Assembly: GCA_900547835.1 (NCBI GenBank)
Contig: URIJ01000005.1
Coordinates: 1-30,335 of the forward strand
DNA: 30,335 nucleotides
Origin: an uncultured Collinsella sp.
Lineage (GTDB): Bacteria; Actinomycetota; Coriobacteriia; Coriobacteriales; Coriobacteriaceae
Direction: 5' to 3'
The notes beneath the pieces are model-generated. The model saw only the letters and a list, made by a program, of their open reading frames with translations. It ran no database searches and was not told where the DNA came from. The translations under genes and the position numbers were made by a program. Below, piece after piece: positions 1 through 7,760 of this stretch. The first letter of the stretch is position 1. Each line of letters begins with the position of its first letter.

Positions 1-8
1 AGGTTGAA

Positions 9-31
9 GGCCGGGGATTGGCCCCCCGGCC
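9..31. terminator. GC-rich hairpin, possible end of an upstream gene
   Basis: GGCCGGGG (9-16) and CCCCGGCC (24-31) form a perfect 8-bp stem with a 7-nt loop. No T-run follows, so it is either a weak terminator of a gene to the left of the window or merely a structured intergenic element. The rest of 32-141 shows no gene I can support. Confidence 0.35.
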
Positions 32-141
32 CTCATTGCCTCAGATTTGTTGGTGGCTCTTCACCGTAAAGCGCATCTGGTGGGAGAGGCTGCTCTTGGT
101 CGGTTGGTGTCGGAATCGCGGGCAATTATTCGGCCTAAATC

Positions 142-273
142 CGGAAAAGTGCAATATTGACTGGTATAAAAGTACGGAAAAGTGTCGTAATACACACTTC
201 AAAATCTCGAAAAAGTGTCGAAATGAGCATCTAGCAACCACGGAAAAGTGTATCCTAGTGCTAAAACAGCACG
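142..273 (+). repeat. Four direct repeats with exact 33-bp period upstream of ATPase gene
   Basis: The core CGGAAAAGTGT (one copy CGAAAAAGTGT, the first ending in GC) begins at 142, 175, 208 and 241, so the period is exactly 33 bp each time. Only the first 10-13 bases of each unit are conserved; the remaining ~20 bases differ. The array ends 18 bp before the ATPase start codon at 291, inside what should be its promoter/5' region. The fourth unit is followed by a small hairpin, GTGCT (258-262) with AGCAC (268-272). Phased repeats like these suggest cooperative protein binding. Reading through them in the ATPase frame gives an 11-residue periodic peptide (EKC or KKC), but the coding start is better placed after them. 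Confidence 0.75.
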
Positions 274-290
274 TAATAAGGGGTACGCTT

Positions 291-1613
291 ATGCTACAAA
301 GAAAAGCGAAAGCACAGTTTAAATCTTGGCTTGCCTCGTCGCCCAACAAAGCTCTTTTGGTCAAGGGCGCCCGACAGGTAGGAAAGTCATATTTGGTCAA
401 CGTCTTTGCAAATGAATCGTTCGAAAATGTCGTGACGTTCGACCTTATCGCCGACGCGTCCGTGCGCGATTCGTTTTTGGCGGCGAAAAGTGCGGATGAT
501 CTGCTTATGCGTATGTCTATTGCTGCAACGCAGCCGATGGTTGCGAACAAGACCGTTGTGGTTATCGACGAGGTGCAGCGATGCCCCAACGTGGTGACGT
601 TTATCAAATATCTGGTCCAGCGCGGCGACTTTCGATACATCCTTACCGGATCGCTCCTTGGCGTTGAGCTCGAGGGCATCGATTCCCTGCCGGTGGGGTA
701 TGTCGAGCAGGTCCAGATGTACCCGCTCGACTTTGAGGAGTTTTGCTGGGCAAATGGCGTTGGTGCCAGCGTGTTTGACATGCTCAGGGGCTGTCTAAAG
801 AATGAGGGGGAGCTTCCCGGCTATCTGTATGACCGCTTGCTCGATCTGTTCCATCAGTATGTGGTGGTGGGAGGCATGCCCGACGCGGTCAATTCCTTCT
901 TGGCGACGCGCAATGTCGACGAGGTTCGAAACATCCACCGCGATCTTCACGCCCTGTATCGCGATGACATCGCAAAGTACGCTCCGCCCGAGCTGCGCTT
1001 GGTTATTCGCGATATCTATGATCTGATTCCCAGCGAGGCCGGTTCCAAAAACAAGCGATTCAAACTGTCATCGATTAACGGTGTCAAACGTTTTTCGCAG
1101 GTGACAGATCATTTCCTCTGGCTATCGGAGGCGGGTGTCGCGCTTCCTGTGTATAACGTAACGGCGCCCGTGGCACCCCTTTTATTGGGGGAGCAACGAA
1201 ATCTGTTTAAGCTGTTTTACTTGGACACCGGAATGCTTATGTCGTCGTATTCCAAAAGGGTCGCCCAAGGCGTTTTTGATGGGGAGGCAGAAGGCCCCTT
1301 TGGCATGAATATGGGGGCGGCATTCGAGGGCTTCGTTGCCCAAGAGCTCAAAGCCCACGGATTTAGATTGCGCTACTTTACGTCCAAAAAGGTCGGTGAG
1401 CTCGATTTTGTGGAAGAGACGTTCGATGGGGAAGTGCTCGCCATCGAGGTCAAATCGGGCAAGAGTTTTAAGTCCCACGCGGCGCTCGATAACGCACTGG
1501 CAACGAAGGGCTACGGAATCGATCGCGCCCTGGTACTTGCGGAATGTAATCTTCACCGCGATGGTGACGTGCTGTATCTGCCCATCTTTATGGCAGGGCT
1601 TTTGGAGCCGTAA
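291..1613 (+). CDS. AAA+ ATPase with C-terminal DUF4143 / nuclease-like domain
   Basis: A 440-residue protein of the orphan bacterial ATPase group with a C-terminal DUF4143 region. Walker A is GARQVGKS (26-33), Walker B VVVIDEVQ (89-96), and a sensor-like YILTGS lies at 116-121. The C-terminal part has GELDF (D372) and AIEVKSGK (E386, K388), matching a PD-(D/E)XK arrangement, so it may bind or cut nucleic acid. The ATG at 291 is preferred because AAGGGG lies just upstream and because the 91 codons of further open frame run through the 33-bp repeats. The cellular role of this family is unknown; many copies are found in gut Actinobacteria and Bacteroidetes, sometimes proposed to be linked to mobile DNA. 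It appears monocistronic, convergent with the next gene. Function beyond ATPase is not assigned. Confidence 0.85.
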   Translation: MLQRKAKAQFKSWLASSPNKALLVKGARQVGKSYLVNVFANESFENVVTFDLIADASVRDSFLAAKSADDLLMRMSIAATQPMVANKTVVVIDEVQRCPNVVTFIKYLVQRGDFRYILTGSLLGVELEGIDSLPVGYVEQVQMYPLDFEEFCWANGVGASVFDMLRGCLKNEGELPGYLYDRLLDLFHQYVVVGGMPDAVNSFLATRNVDEVRNIHRDLHALYRDDIAKYAPPELRLVIRDIYDLIPSEAGSKNKRFKLSSINGVKRFSQVTDHFLWLSEAGVALPVYNVTAPVAPLLLGEQRNLFKLFYLDTGMLMSSYSKRVAQGVFDGEAEGPFGMNMGAAFEGFVAQELKAHGFRLRYFTSKKVGELDFVEETFDGEVLAIEVKSGKSFKSHAALDNALATKGYGIDRALVLAECNLHRDGDVLYLPIFMAGLLEP

Positions 1614-1650
1614 CGTGCCGCCGACTCTTCCGACCCTCCCTTAGCCCTCG

Positions 1651-2613
1651 CTACTCGTCGTCCCCGTCGTTGGGGTCGCCCTTGAGGGTGTTGATGTCCA
1701 GATACTCGTTATCGTCCTCTTTTTGCTGGGTCTCCGACTCCGCTTGGGTGGGGCCGGAGAACAGCCGGAATCCCTCAAACGCAATGACACCGAGCAGGGC
1801 AATGACAATGGCGATAAAGGCAACCTTGACTGCCTGCGGAAATTCCGAGAAACGCAGCGCCTTTTCCTCGGCGTAATAATCGGCGAAGCGCTCTTCGCCC
1901 GTGCTTTTGGTATACGCCGGCGCGGACGCGGCCTCCGGGTCATATTCCGGTGCAGGCGTGGCAGCGTACGGATCGTTGAGATAATCGCTCGATGCGGTGC
2001 CATAATCCTCGGTCTCGATGCGACCGGTGCCAGCATAGCCATCGGAATAATCGGAATATGCCGCACCGCCCTCATAGTCCGCGGCGCTCGTGTTGGCGGC
2101 AAAAAGCGGGTTAACTGGAACATCGAGCGCCGGCATGCCGGTAGAGGTCTCATCCAGATCGGTTGCAGCCCAGGAATCGTAGGCAACCTGATGGGCAACG
2201 GGCTCATCGAGCCTTGTGACCGGAGGCTTGCGTGCCGCAGGAACGGGCAACTGCTGGGCGTTGTACATAACGGTGCTGTCGGCCGATTTGCCCTGCGTCG
2301 CCGCAGCGAGAAATGCCGCCGTCTCGGACGGGTCGCTTGCGGGGCGGGGAGCGGTCGTGGGCGCCGAAGTGGGTGCGGGCGTAGGCGCGGGCGTCGGCGC
2401 AGATGCGGGCTTAGGCGCAAGTGCGGGATTGGGACTTGACGGGCGAGCCCCGCCGCCCATGAGTTCGTCGGCGGTCCACGGGCGATCATCCATCACGTCG
2501 TCAAGGCTCAGCGAAAACAGGTCGTCTTCACCCTCATCGAACATGCGGTGCACATGTCCACCAATTGCCGGAATCAATCCGCGACCGGTGCATGATGCCT
2601 TGCTCAACGCCAT
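1651..2613 (-). CDS. Hypothetical single-pass membrane protein with Pro/Ala-rich linker
   Basis: A 320-residue protein I do not recognise. Residues 1-55 are acidic and may form a small cytoplasmic domain (a run of Asp/Glu around 27-43). Residues 57-95 are a low-complexity Ala/Pro/Thr linker with repeated PTPAP-type units. Residues 175-250 are rich in Tyr, Asp, Gly and Ala, and one hydrophobic segment (about 262-284) is followed by a short, very acidic tail ending in DDE. No signal peptide is visible at the N terminus. The start at 2613 has an AAAGGA about ten bases upstream and a TATAAT further up; the frame is open for 32 more codons upstream without a good ribosome site. It lies downstream of the PAS/HTH regulator on the same strand. 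A scaffold or envelope protein is possible but unproven. Confidence 0.7.
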   Translation of the reverse strand: MALSKASCTGRGLIPAIGGHVHRMFDEGEDDLFSLSLDDVMDDRPWTADELMGGGARPSSPNPALAPKPASAPTPAPTPAPTSAPTTAPRPASDPSETAAFLAAATQGKSADSTVMYNAQQLPVPAARKPPVTRLDEPVAHQVAYDSWAATDLDETSTGMPALDVPVNPLFAANTSAADYEGGAAYSDYSDGYAGTGRIETEDYGTASSDYLNDPYAATPAPEYDPEAASAPAYTKSTGEERFADYYAEEKALRFSEFPQAVKVAFIAIVIALLGVIAFEGFRLFSGPTQAESETQQKEDDNEYLDINTLKGDPNDGDDE

Positions 2614-2647
2614 TCTGTTCCATCCTTTCGAAATACTAATGACATCG

Positions 2648-2653
2648 ATTATA
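2648..2653 (-). promoter_or_regulatory. Consensus -10 box for the hypothetical membrane protein
   Basis: On the minus strand the hexamer TATAAT occupies 2653 to 2648, about 35 bases before the start codon at 2613. No convincing -35 hexamer is seen at 16-18 bp, so the assignment rests on the -10 and on position. It implies that this gene can be transcribed apart from the regulator upstream. Confidence 0.4.
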
Positions 2654-2736
2654 TGGAACTTCCCAAGCGGCTCGGTCTTGGATTCGTGCTTTCCAGAACT
2701 CGCGCCCAAAAGGGGAGGGGCAATCCAGGCGAGTGC

Positions 2737-3390
2737 CTACTTGTCGCCTGCTGCCGCCTTGGCCTCATTGAGGTAGCTATAGAAGCTGTACTTGGAGATG
2801 CCAAAGAACTCGCAGGCGCGTTCGCTCGACTTGGAAATGAGGAAGGCGCCGCGACGGTCGAGGTAGCCAATGGCACGAATGCGCTCGTCTTTGGTCATGA
2901 GTGCCGCGGGCTTGCCCACAAACTGCTCGCACTCGTGCAGCAGGTCCTCGAGCAGGTCGCCGATGTTCTTGGTAATGGGCTCGGGCTCGGTGTAGCCCGT
3001 GCCGCCGGTGCCGGTAAAGGCGTCGAGCGAACGCTCAAAAGCCTTCATAAGCGTAATGTCAAAGTTGATGCCCAAAATGCCGACGGGCTTGCCCTCGTCG
3101 TTGCGGATAAAGATGGTCGAGGACTTGAGCAGCTTGCCATCGGCGGTTTTGGTGAGGTACGGCTCGCGGTCGTGCACGTCGGCGGTGCCCTCGTGCATGG
3201 ATTCAAGCACAATATGGCTGGGGCCGTCACCCAGTTTGCGCCCGCTGACGTGGCCGTTTTCAATCACTACGATGGAGTGGTCCACGTCATCGGTCTCCAG
3301 ATCGTGGACGACGATTTCGCAGTTGGGGCCAAATTGGAGCGCCAGGCCGTGTGCAAGGCGCTTGTAAAACTCAATCTGTGCGGGGGTCAT
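2737..3390 (-). CDS. YheO-type PAS/helix-turn-helix transcriptional regulator
   Basis: A 217-residue protein with the two-domain plan of the YheO/DauR family. The N-terminal YheO-like PAS domain (about 5-120) carries the family phrases CEIVVHDLE, VIENGHVSGRKLGD and GKPVGILGINFD. A C-terminal HTH (about 165-212) ends in FFGISKYSFYSYLNEAK, the recognition-helix region. A less conserved linker (about 120-145) with Gly/Thr/Pro joins them. The ATG at 3390 has AGGAAGG six bases upstream. It is transcribed away from dpaL across a 277-bp intergenic region with palindromes, so the natural inference is that it controls the dpaL-ygeY-ygeW-arcC genes in response to a small ligand of the PAS domain. DauR in Pseudomonas responds to D-arginine metabolism, but the ligand here is unknown. 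Confidence 0.85.
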   Translation of the reverse strand: MTPAQIEFYKRLAHGLALQFGPNCEIVVHDLETDDVDHSIVVIENGHVSGRKLGDGPSHIVLESMHEGTADVHDREPYLTKTADGKLLKSSTIFIRNDEGKPVGILGINFDITLMKAFERSLDAFTGTGGTGYTEPEPITKNIGDLLEDLLHECEQFVGKPAALMTKDERIRAIGYLDRRGAFLISKSSERACEFFGISKYSFYSYLNEAKAAAGDK

Positions 3391-3667
3391 GGGTGCCTTC
3401 CTAAAAATTAGTTTGGGCTCACTGTGCCATAAACCCCACTTGTTCGCAAATAACGAAAGCGTCGCTGTGTTATGTGACCGTTCGGCGGCGAAAAGGTACC
3501 GATTACGGCAACAAACAATTTGTTAGGTTTTCCAATCAAAAAGTGTGATAGAACAGTGCTAACAAACTTTTTGTTTGGCATCCACATAAAAGTTCAGTCG
3601 CATGAATGGGAATGGGCTGAAACGCGTATGCGGGGGCCGGCAAGAGAGGACTTAAGGAGTTCACCGT
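3391..3667. promoter_or_regulatory. Divergent regulatory region with AACAA/TTGTT palindromes
   Basis: This AT-richer region separates the regulator from dpaL. It contains AACAA-T-TTGTT (3514-3524) and AACAAA-CTT-TTTGTT (3561-3575). The first site also reads TTGTTAG (3520-3526) and the second CTAACAA (3559-3565), so the two are arranged as a larger inverted pair. These are plausible operators for the adjacent YheO-type regulator. A -10-like GATAGA sits at 3547-3552 between them, but no clear -35 was found. dpaL has a good ribosome site, AAGGAG, at 3655-3660. Confidence 0.45.
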
Positions 3668-4882
3668 ATGGCCGATAAGATCCAGTGGGCGAGCAACACG
3701 ATGCCCAAGAGCGATGACAAGCACTTGGGAATCATGAGCCTCGACCACGTGAAGAAGGCCCGCGCCTTCCACCAGTCGTTCCCCCAGTACACCGTCACTC
3801 CGCTTGCCCGCCTGGACGGCCAGGCCGCGCGCCTGGGCCTGTCCAACCTGTGCGTTAAGGACGAGAGCTATCGCTTTGGCCTCAACGCCTTTAAGGTTCT
3901 GGGCGGTTCGTTTGCCATGGCCAACTACATTGCCGACGAGACCGACAAGGACGTTGCCGAGTGCACCTTCGATTACCTGACCTCCGATCAACTTGCCAAG
4001 GACTTTGGCCAGGCCACCTTCTTTACCGCCACCGACGGCAACCATGGCCGCGGCGTGGCATGGGCTGCCAACAAGCTGGGCCAGAAGGCCGTCGTGCACA
4101 TGCCCAAGGGTTCCACCAAGCCCCGCTTCGATAACATCGCCGCCGAGGGCGCCACGGTGACCATCGAAGAGGTCAACTACGACGAGTGCGTGCGCATGGC
4201 CGCCGCCGAGGCCGACGCCTGCGAGCGCGGCGTCATCGTTCAGGACACCGCCTGGGAGGGCTACGAGAAGATCCCGTCCTGGATCATGGAGGGTTACGGC
4301 ACCATGGCTTCCGAGGCTGCCGAGCAGCTGCGCGAGATGGCCATCAACCGCCCGACGCACGTCTTTGTCCAGGCTGGCGTAGGCTCGCTCGCCGGCGCCG
4401 TGGTGGGCTACTTCACCAACCTGTATCCCGATAACCCGCCCACCTTCGTCGTGGTTGAGTGCGCACCGGCCGCCTGCCTGTACAAGGGCGCTGCCGCCGG
4501 CGACGGCGATCCGCGCATCGTGGACGGCGACATGCCCTCCATCATGGCCGGCCTGTGCTGCGGCGAGCCCAACATCCTGGGCTGGGATATCCTGCGCAAC
4601 CACGTCACCGCCTTCGTGTCCTGCCCCGACTGGGTCACCGCTCGCGGCATGCGCACCCTGGGCGCTCCCGAGAAGGGCGACCCGCGCGTCATCTCCGGCG
4701 AGTCCGGCGCAGTGACCACCGGTCTGGTCGAGACCCTCATGCTCGACCCCGAGTACGCCGAGCTCAAGGAGCTCATCGGCCTGGACAAGACGAGCTCCGT
4801 GCTCTGCTTCTCCACCGAGGGCGACACCGATCCCGACCAGTATCGCCGCATTGTTTGGGAAGGCGAATATCCCACTTGCTAA
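3668..4882 (+). CDS. dpaL: Diaminopropionate ammonia-lyase (YgeX)
   Basis: A 404-residue PLP enzyme of fold type II that converts 2,3-diaminopropionate to pyruvate and two ammonia. The Schiff-base lysine is K76 in LNAFKVLGG, almost the same place as in E. coli YgeX. TDGNHGRGVAW (about 120-130) is the substrate/carboxylate-binding loop, and glycine-rich GVGSLAGAVVG plus ESGAVTTG later in the chain fit PLP phosphate and cofactor binding. Length matches the family (about 400). It is first in a four-gene run and has the nearly exclusive AAG and C-ending codon pattern seen in the ribosomal genes of this window, suggesting strong expression. In E. coli the same gene sits beside ygeY and ygeW, which supports the reading of the whole run. 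Confidence 0.95.
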   Translation: MADKIQWASNTMPKSDDKHLGIMSLDHVKKARAFHQSFPQYTVTPLARLDGQAARLGLSNLCVKDESYRFGLNAFKVLGGSFAMANYIADETDKDVAECTFDYLTSDQLAKDFGQATFFTATDGNHGRGVAWAANKLGQKAVVHMPKGSTKPRFDNIAAEGATVTIEEVNYDECVRMAAAEADACERGVIVQDTAWEGYEKIPSWIMEGYGTMASEAAEQLREMAINRPTHVFVQAGVGSLAGAVVGYFTNLYPDNPPTFVVVECAPAACLYKGAAAGDGDPRIVDGDMPSIMAGLCCGEPNILGWDILRNHVTAFVSCPDWVTARGMRTLGAPEKGDPRVISGESGAVTTGLVETLMLDPEYAELKELIGLDKTSSVLCFSTEGDTDPDQYRRIVWEGEYPTC

Positions 4883-4889
4883 TCGTTGG

Positions 4890-4916
4890 GGCGGAGTAAA
4901 TAGGTATCGCTCCGCC
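4890..4916 (+). other. Intercistronic hairpin between dpaL and ygeY
   Basis: GGCGGAG (4890-4896) pairs perfectly with CTCCGCC (4910-4916) around a 13-nt loop. It begins eight bases after the dpaL stop codon and has no T-run. It could stabilise the 3' end of the dpaL message or act as a processing site, giving different amounts of the two products. Confidence 0.45.
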
Positions 4917-4956
4917 ACCTCACAGGTAGATTCCTTCGTTTGAAAGGTTATGAACA

Positions 4957-6342
4957 ATGGCTAAAGAACTCGATTTCGACGCTATCAAGGCTGCTGCTGA
5001 GTCCCATCGTGCTGATATGACTCGCTTCCTGCGCGCTATGATCTCCCATCCCTCTGAGTCTTGCGAGGAGGGTGAGGTTGTCGCCTGCATCAAGGCCGAG
5101 ATGGAGAACCTTGGCTATGACGAGGTCAAGGTCGATGGCCTGGGCAACGTCATGGGCTTTATGGGCGAGGGCGACAAGATCATCGCCATCGACTCCCACA
5201 TCGACACCGTCGGCATCGGCAACATCGAGAACTGGGATGCCGATCCCTATGAGGGCTACGAGACCGACGAGATCATCTACGGCCGCGGCGGCTCCGACCA
5301 GGAGGGCGGCATGGCTTCTGCTACCTACGCTGCCAAGATGATGAAGGACATGGGCCTCATCCCCGAGGGCTACAAGATCATGGTCGTCGGCACCGTCCAG
5401 GAAGAGGACTGCGACGGCATGTGCTGGCAGTACATCTACAACAAGGACGGCATTAAGCCCGAGTTCGTCATTTCCACCGAGCCCACCGACGGCGGCATCT
5501 ATCGCGGTCACCGCGGCCGCATGGAGATCCGCGTCGACGTTCACGGCACCTCCTGCCACGGCTCCGCTCCCGACCGCGGCGACAACGCCATCTACAAGAT
5601 GGCCGACATCATCGCCGACGTCCGCGCCCTCAACAACAACGGCTGCGACGAGTCGACCGACATCAAGGGCCTCGTCAAGATGCTCGACCCCAAGTACAAC
5701 CCCGAGCACTTTGAGGACGCCCGCTTCCTGGGCCGCGGCACCTGCACCGTCAGCCAGATCTTCTACACCAGCCCCAGCCGCTGCGCTGTCGCTGACTCTT
5801 GCGCCATCTCCATCGACCGTCGCATGACCGCCGGTGAGACCTGGGAGTCCTGCCTGGACGAGATCCGCAACCTGCCGGCCGCCAAGAAGTACGGCGACGA
5901 CGTGAAGGTCTCCATGTACATGTACGACCGTCCGTCCTGGACCGGCGAGGTCTACGAGACCGAGGCTTACTTCCCCACGTGGATCAACAAGGAGACCGCT
6001 CCGCACGTCAAGGCCCTCGTCGACGCCCACAAGGCCATGTTTGGTGACGAGCGCATCGGCTGCGAGCCCAGCATGGACAAGCGCACCGGTCGCCCGCTGT
6101 GCGACAAGTGGACCTTCTCCACGAACTGCGTTTCCATCCAGGGCCGCTACGGCATCCCCTGCGTGGGCTTTGGCCCGGGTGCCGAGTCTCAGGCTCACGC
6201 TCCCAACGAGGTCACCTACAAGGACGACCTGGTCACCGCTGCCGCCATGTATGTTGCTGCTTTGAACCTCTACGATCCGAGCCAGGCCGATGGCGACGCT
6301 ACCGTGTTCCGCGCCGGTCTGACCAACAACAAGATCGATTAG
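4957..6342 (+). CDS. ygeY: YgeY family selenium-metabolism-linked M20 hydrolase
   Basis: A 461-residue metallohydrolase of peptidase family M20, named for its genomic link to selenium-dependent molybdenum hydroxylases. Visible ligands are H81 and D83 (IDSHIDTVG), bridging D114 (GRGGSDQEGG), the general-base pair E149-E150 (TVQEED), metal ligand E175 (STEPTDGG), and a C-terminal His in ESQAHAPNE. The insert between about 185 and 300 is the usual dimerisation domain. Substrate is not proven by sequence; the neighbours (diaminopropionate lyase, knotted carbamoyltransferase, carbamate kinase) suggest it hydrolyses a ureido or N-acyl derivative of 2,3-diaminopropionate. GAAAGG lies ten bases upstream of the start. 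Codon use is as biased as in dpaL. Confidence 0.92.
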   Translation: MAKELDFDAIKAAAESHRADMTRFLRAMISHPSESCEEGEVVACIKAEMENLGYDEVKVDGLGNVMGFMGEGDKIIAIDSHIDTVGIGNIENWDADPYEGYETDEIIYGRGGSDQEGGMASATYAAKMMKDMGLIPEGYKIMVVGTVQEEDCDGMCWQYIYNKDGIKPEFVISTEPTDGGIYRGHRGRMEIRVDVHGTSCHGSAPDRGDNAIYKMADIIADVRALNNNGCDESTDIKGLVKMLDPKYNPEHFEDARFLGRGTCTVSQIFYTSPSRCAVADSCAISIDRRMTAGETWESCLDEIRNLPAAKKYGDDVKVSMYMYDRPSWTGEVYETEAYFPTWINKETAPHVKALVDAHKAMFGDERIGCEPSMDKRTGRPLCDKWTFSTNCVSIQGRYGIPCVGFGPGAESQAHAPNEVTYKDDLVTAAAMYVAALNLYDPSQADGDATVFRAGLTNNKID

Positions 6343-6364
6343 TCCCATTCCTCGATTTTGTTGA

Positions 6365-6389
6365 GCCGGGGGCCGCTCGTGTCCCCGGC
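6365..6389 (+). other. Hairpin in the 201-bp gap before ygeW
   Basis: GCCGGGG (6365-6371) pairs with CCCCGGC (6383-6389), loop 11 nt. No T-run follows, but a TTGACT lies shortly downstream (6398-6403) with a poor TTATCT-like -10. The gap between ygeY and ygeW is large compared with others in this run, so partial termination, RNA processing or an internal promoter is possible. Confidence 0.4.
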
Positions 6390-6543
6390 ACCCCCTGTTG
6401 ACTTGGGGCCCGCGGTCGTTATCTCCCATGCTTCCTCAACGGTGGCGGGTCCTCGTCATGGTGCTCTGCATGTTCTAGCCACACGCGCATGCCGGAACAC
6501 ATCTACTCATTGCGATCGTTTCATCTTTAGAAAGGACATTTCC

Positions 6544-7746
6544 ATGGACGCTAAGTTTACCGAGCTCGTCGAGCAGCTGAACGGCCTCGATTTTAAGGGT
6601 ATGTACGGCAGCGATTTCCTGCACACTTGGGACAAGACCACCGATGAGCTCAAGGCTCTCTACATCGTCGCCGACGCCCTGCGCGAGCTGCGTGAGAACA
6701 ACGTTTCGTCCAAGATTTTCGACTCCGGTCTTGCCGTCTCCCTGTTCCGCGACAACTCCACCCGTACGCGCTTCTCCTTCTCTAAGGCCGCCAACCTGCT
6801 CGGCCTTGAGCTGCAGGACCTGGACGAGAAGAAGTCCCAGATCGCTCACGGCGAGACCGTCCGCGAGACCGCTACCATGATCTCCTTCATGGCCGACGTC
6901 ATCGGCATCCGCGACGACATGTACATCGGCAAGGGCGACGCCTACATGGCTGAGGTCTCCGAGTCCGTGCAGCAGGCCTACGAGGACGGCGTTCTGGATC
7001 ACCGTCCCACGCTCATCTCCCTGCAGTCCGACTCCGATCACCCCACGCAGTCCTCTGCCGACATGCTCTACCTCATCAACGAGTTTGGCGGCCTTGAGAA
7101 CCTCAAGGGCAAGAAGGTTGCCGTCACCTGGGCCTATTCGCCCTCTTACGGCAAGCCGCTGTCCTGCCCGCAGTCGCTGATCAGCCTGCTGCCCCGCTTT
7201 GGCATGGACGTCACCCTGGCCCACCCCGAGGGCTATGACCTCATGCCCGAGGTCGTCGAGCGCGCTAAGGGCTACGCCGCCGAGTCCGGCACCACCTTTA
7301 AGCAGGTCAACACCATGGCCGAGGCCTTCGAGGGCGCCGACATCGTGATCCCCAAGAGCTGGGCTCCGTTTGCCGCCATGGAGAAGCGTACCAACCTGTA
7401 CGCCGAGGGCGACGACGCCGGCATCGCTGCGCTCGAGAAGGAGCTGCTCGCTCAGAACGCCACCCATCAGGATTGGTGCTCCACGACCGAGCTCATGGAG
7501 AAGACTGCCAACGGCCAGGACACCATCTTTATGCACCCGCTGCCCGCCGACATCTCCGGTGTCTCCTGCGAGCACGGCGAGGTCAACGCCGACGTCTTCG
7601 ACATGCACCGCGTGGGCATGTACAAGGAGGCCAGCTACAAGCCGTACGCCATCGCAGCCATGATGTTCCTGCAGAAGGTTGCCGATCCCGCCGCTACCCT
7701 CAAGGCCCTCGACGAGCGCAACACCGCCCGTTGGCTCCAGGCCTAA
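6544..7746 (+). CDS. ygeW: Knotted carbamoyltransferase YgeW
   Basis: A 400-residue member of the aspartate/ornithine carbamoyltransferase superfamily, YgeW branch. The carbamoyl-phosphate loop is STRTR (72-76) in FRDNSTRTRFSFSKA, and the second signature is MHPLPADISG near residue 330. Length, about 90 residues above typical ATCase/OTCase, agrees with the YgeW group, in which a knot in the C-terminal domain has been described. The natural substrate was long unknown; in this setting a ureido derivative of 2,3-diaminopropionate is likely, the enzyme running toward carbamoyl phosphate for ArcC. The ATG at 6544 follows AAAGGA; the frame is open 62 codons further upstream but without a ribosome site and with an unrelated composition. 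It ends 14 bp before arcC. Confidence 0.93.
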   Translation: MDAKFTELVEQLNGLDFKGMYGSDFLHTWDKTTDELKALYIVADALRELRENNVSSKIFDSGLAVSLFRDNSTRTRFSFSKAANLLGLELQDLDEKKSQIAHGETVRETATMISFMADVIGIRDDMYIGKGDAYMAEVSESVQQAYEDGVLDHRPTLISLQSDSDHPTQSSADMLYLINEFGGLENLKGKKVAVTWAYSPSYGKPLSCPQSLISLLPRFGMDVTLAHPEGYDLMPEVVERAKGYAAESGTTFKQVNTMAEAFEGADIVIPKSWAPFAAMEKRTNLYAEGDDAGIAALEKELLAQNATHQDWCSTTELMEKTANGQDTIFMHPLPADISGVSCEHGEVNADVFDMHRVGMYKEASYKPYAIAAMMFLQKVADPAATLKALDERNTARWLQA

Positions 7747-7760
7747 AGCCGGGCTGAGAA

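Noticed and set aside
142..273. CRISPR array
   Set aside because: Only 10-13 bases are conserved per unit, there is no full-length repeat of 24-37 bp, and no cas gene is present.
18..290. In-frame upstream extension of the ATPase giving an 11-residue periodic peptide (EKC/KKC)
   Set aside because: The periodicity comes from the 33-bp DNA repeats; there is no ribosome site near 18, and the ATPase fold begins after the ATG at 291, which has a good ribosome site.
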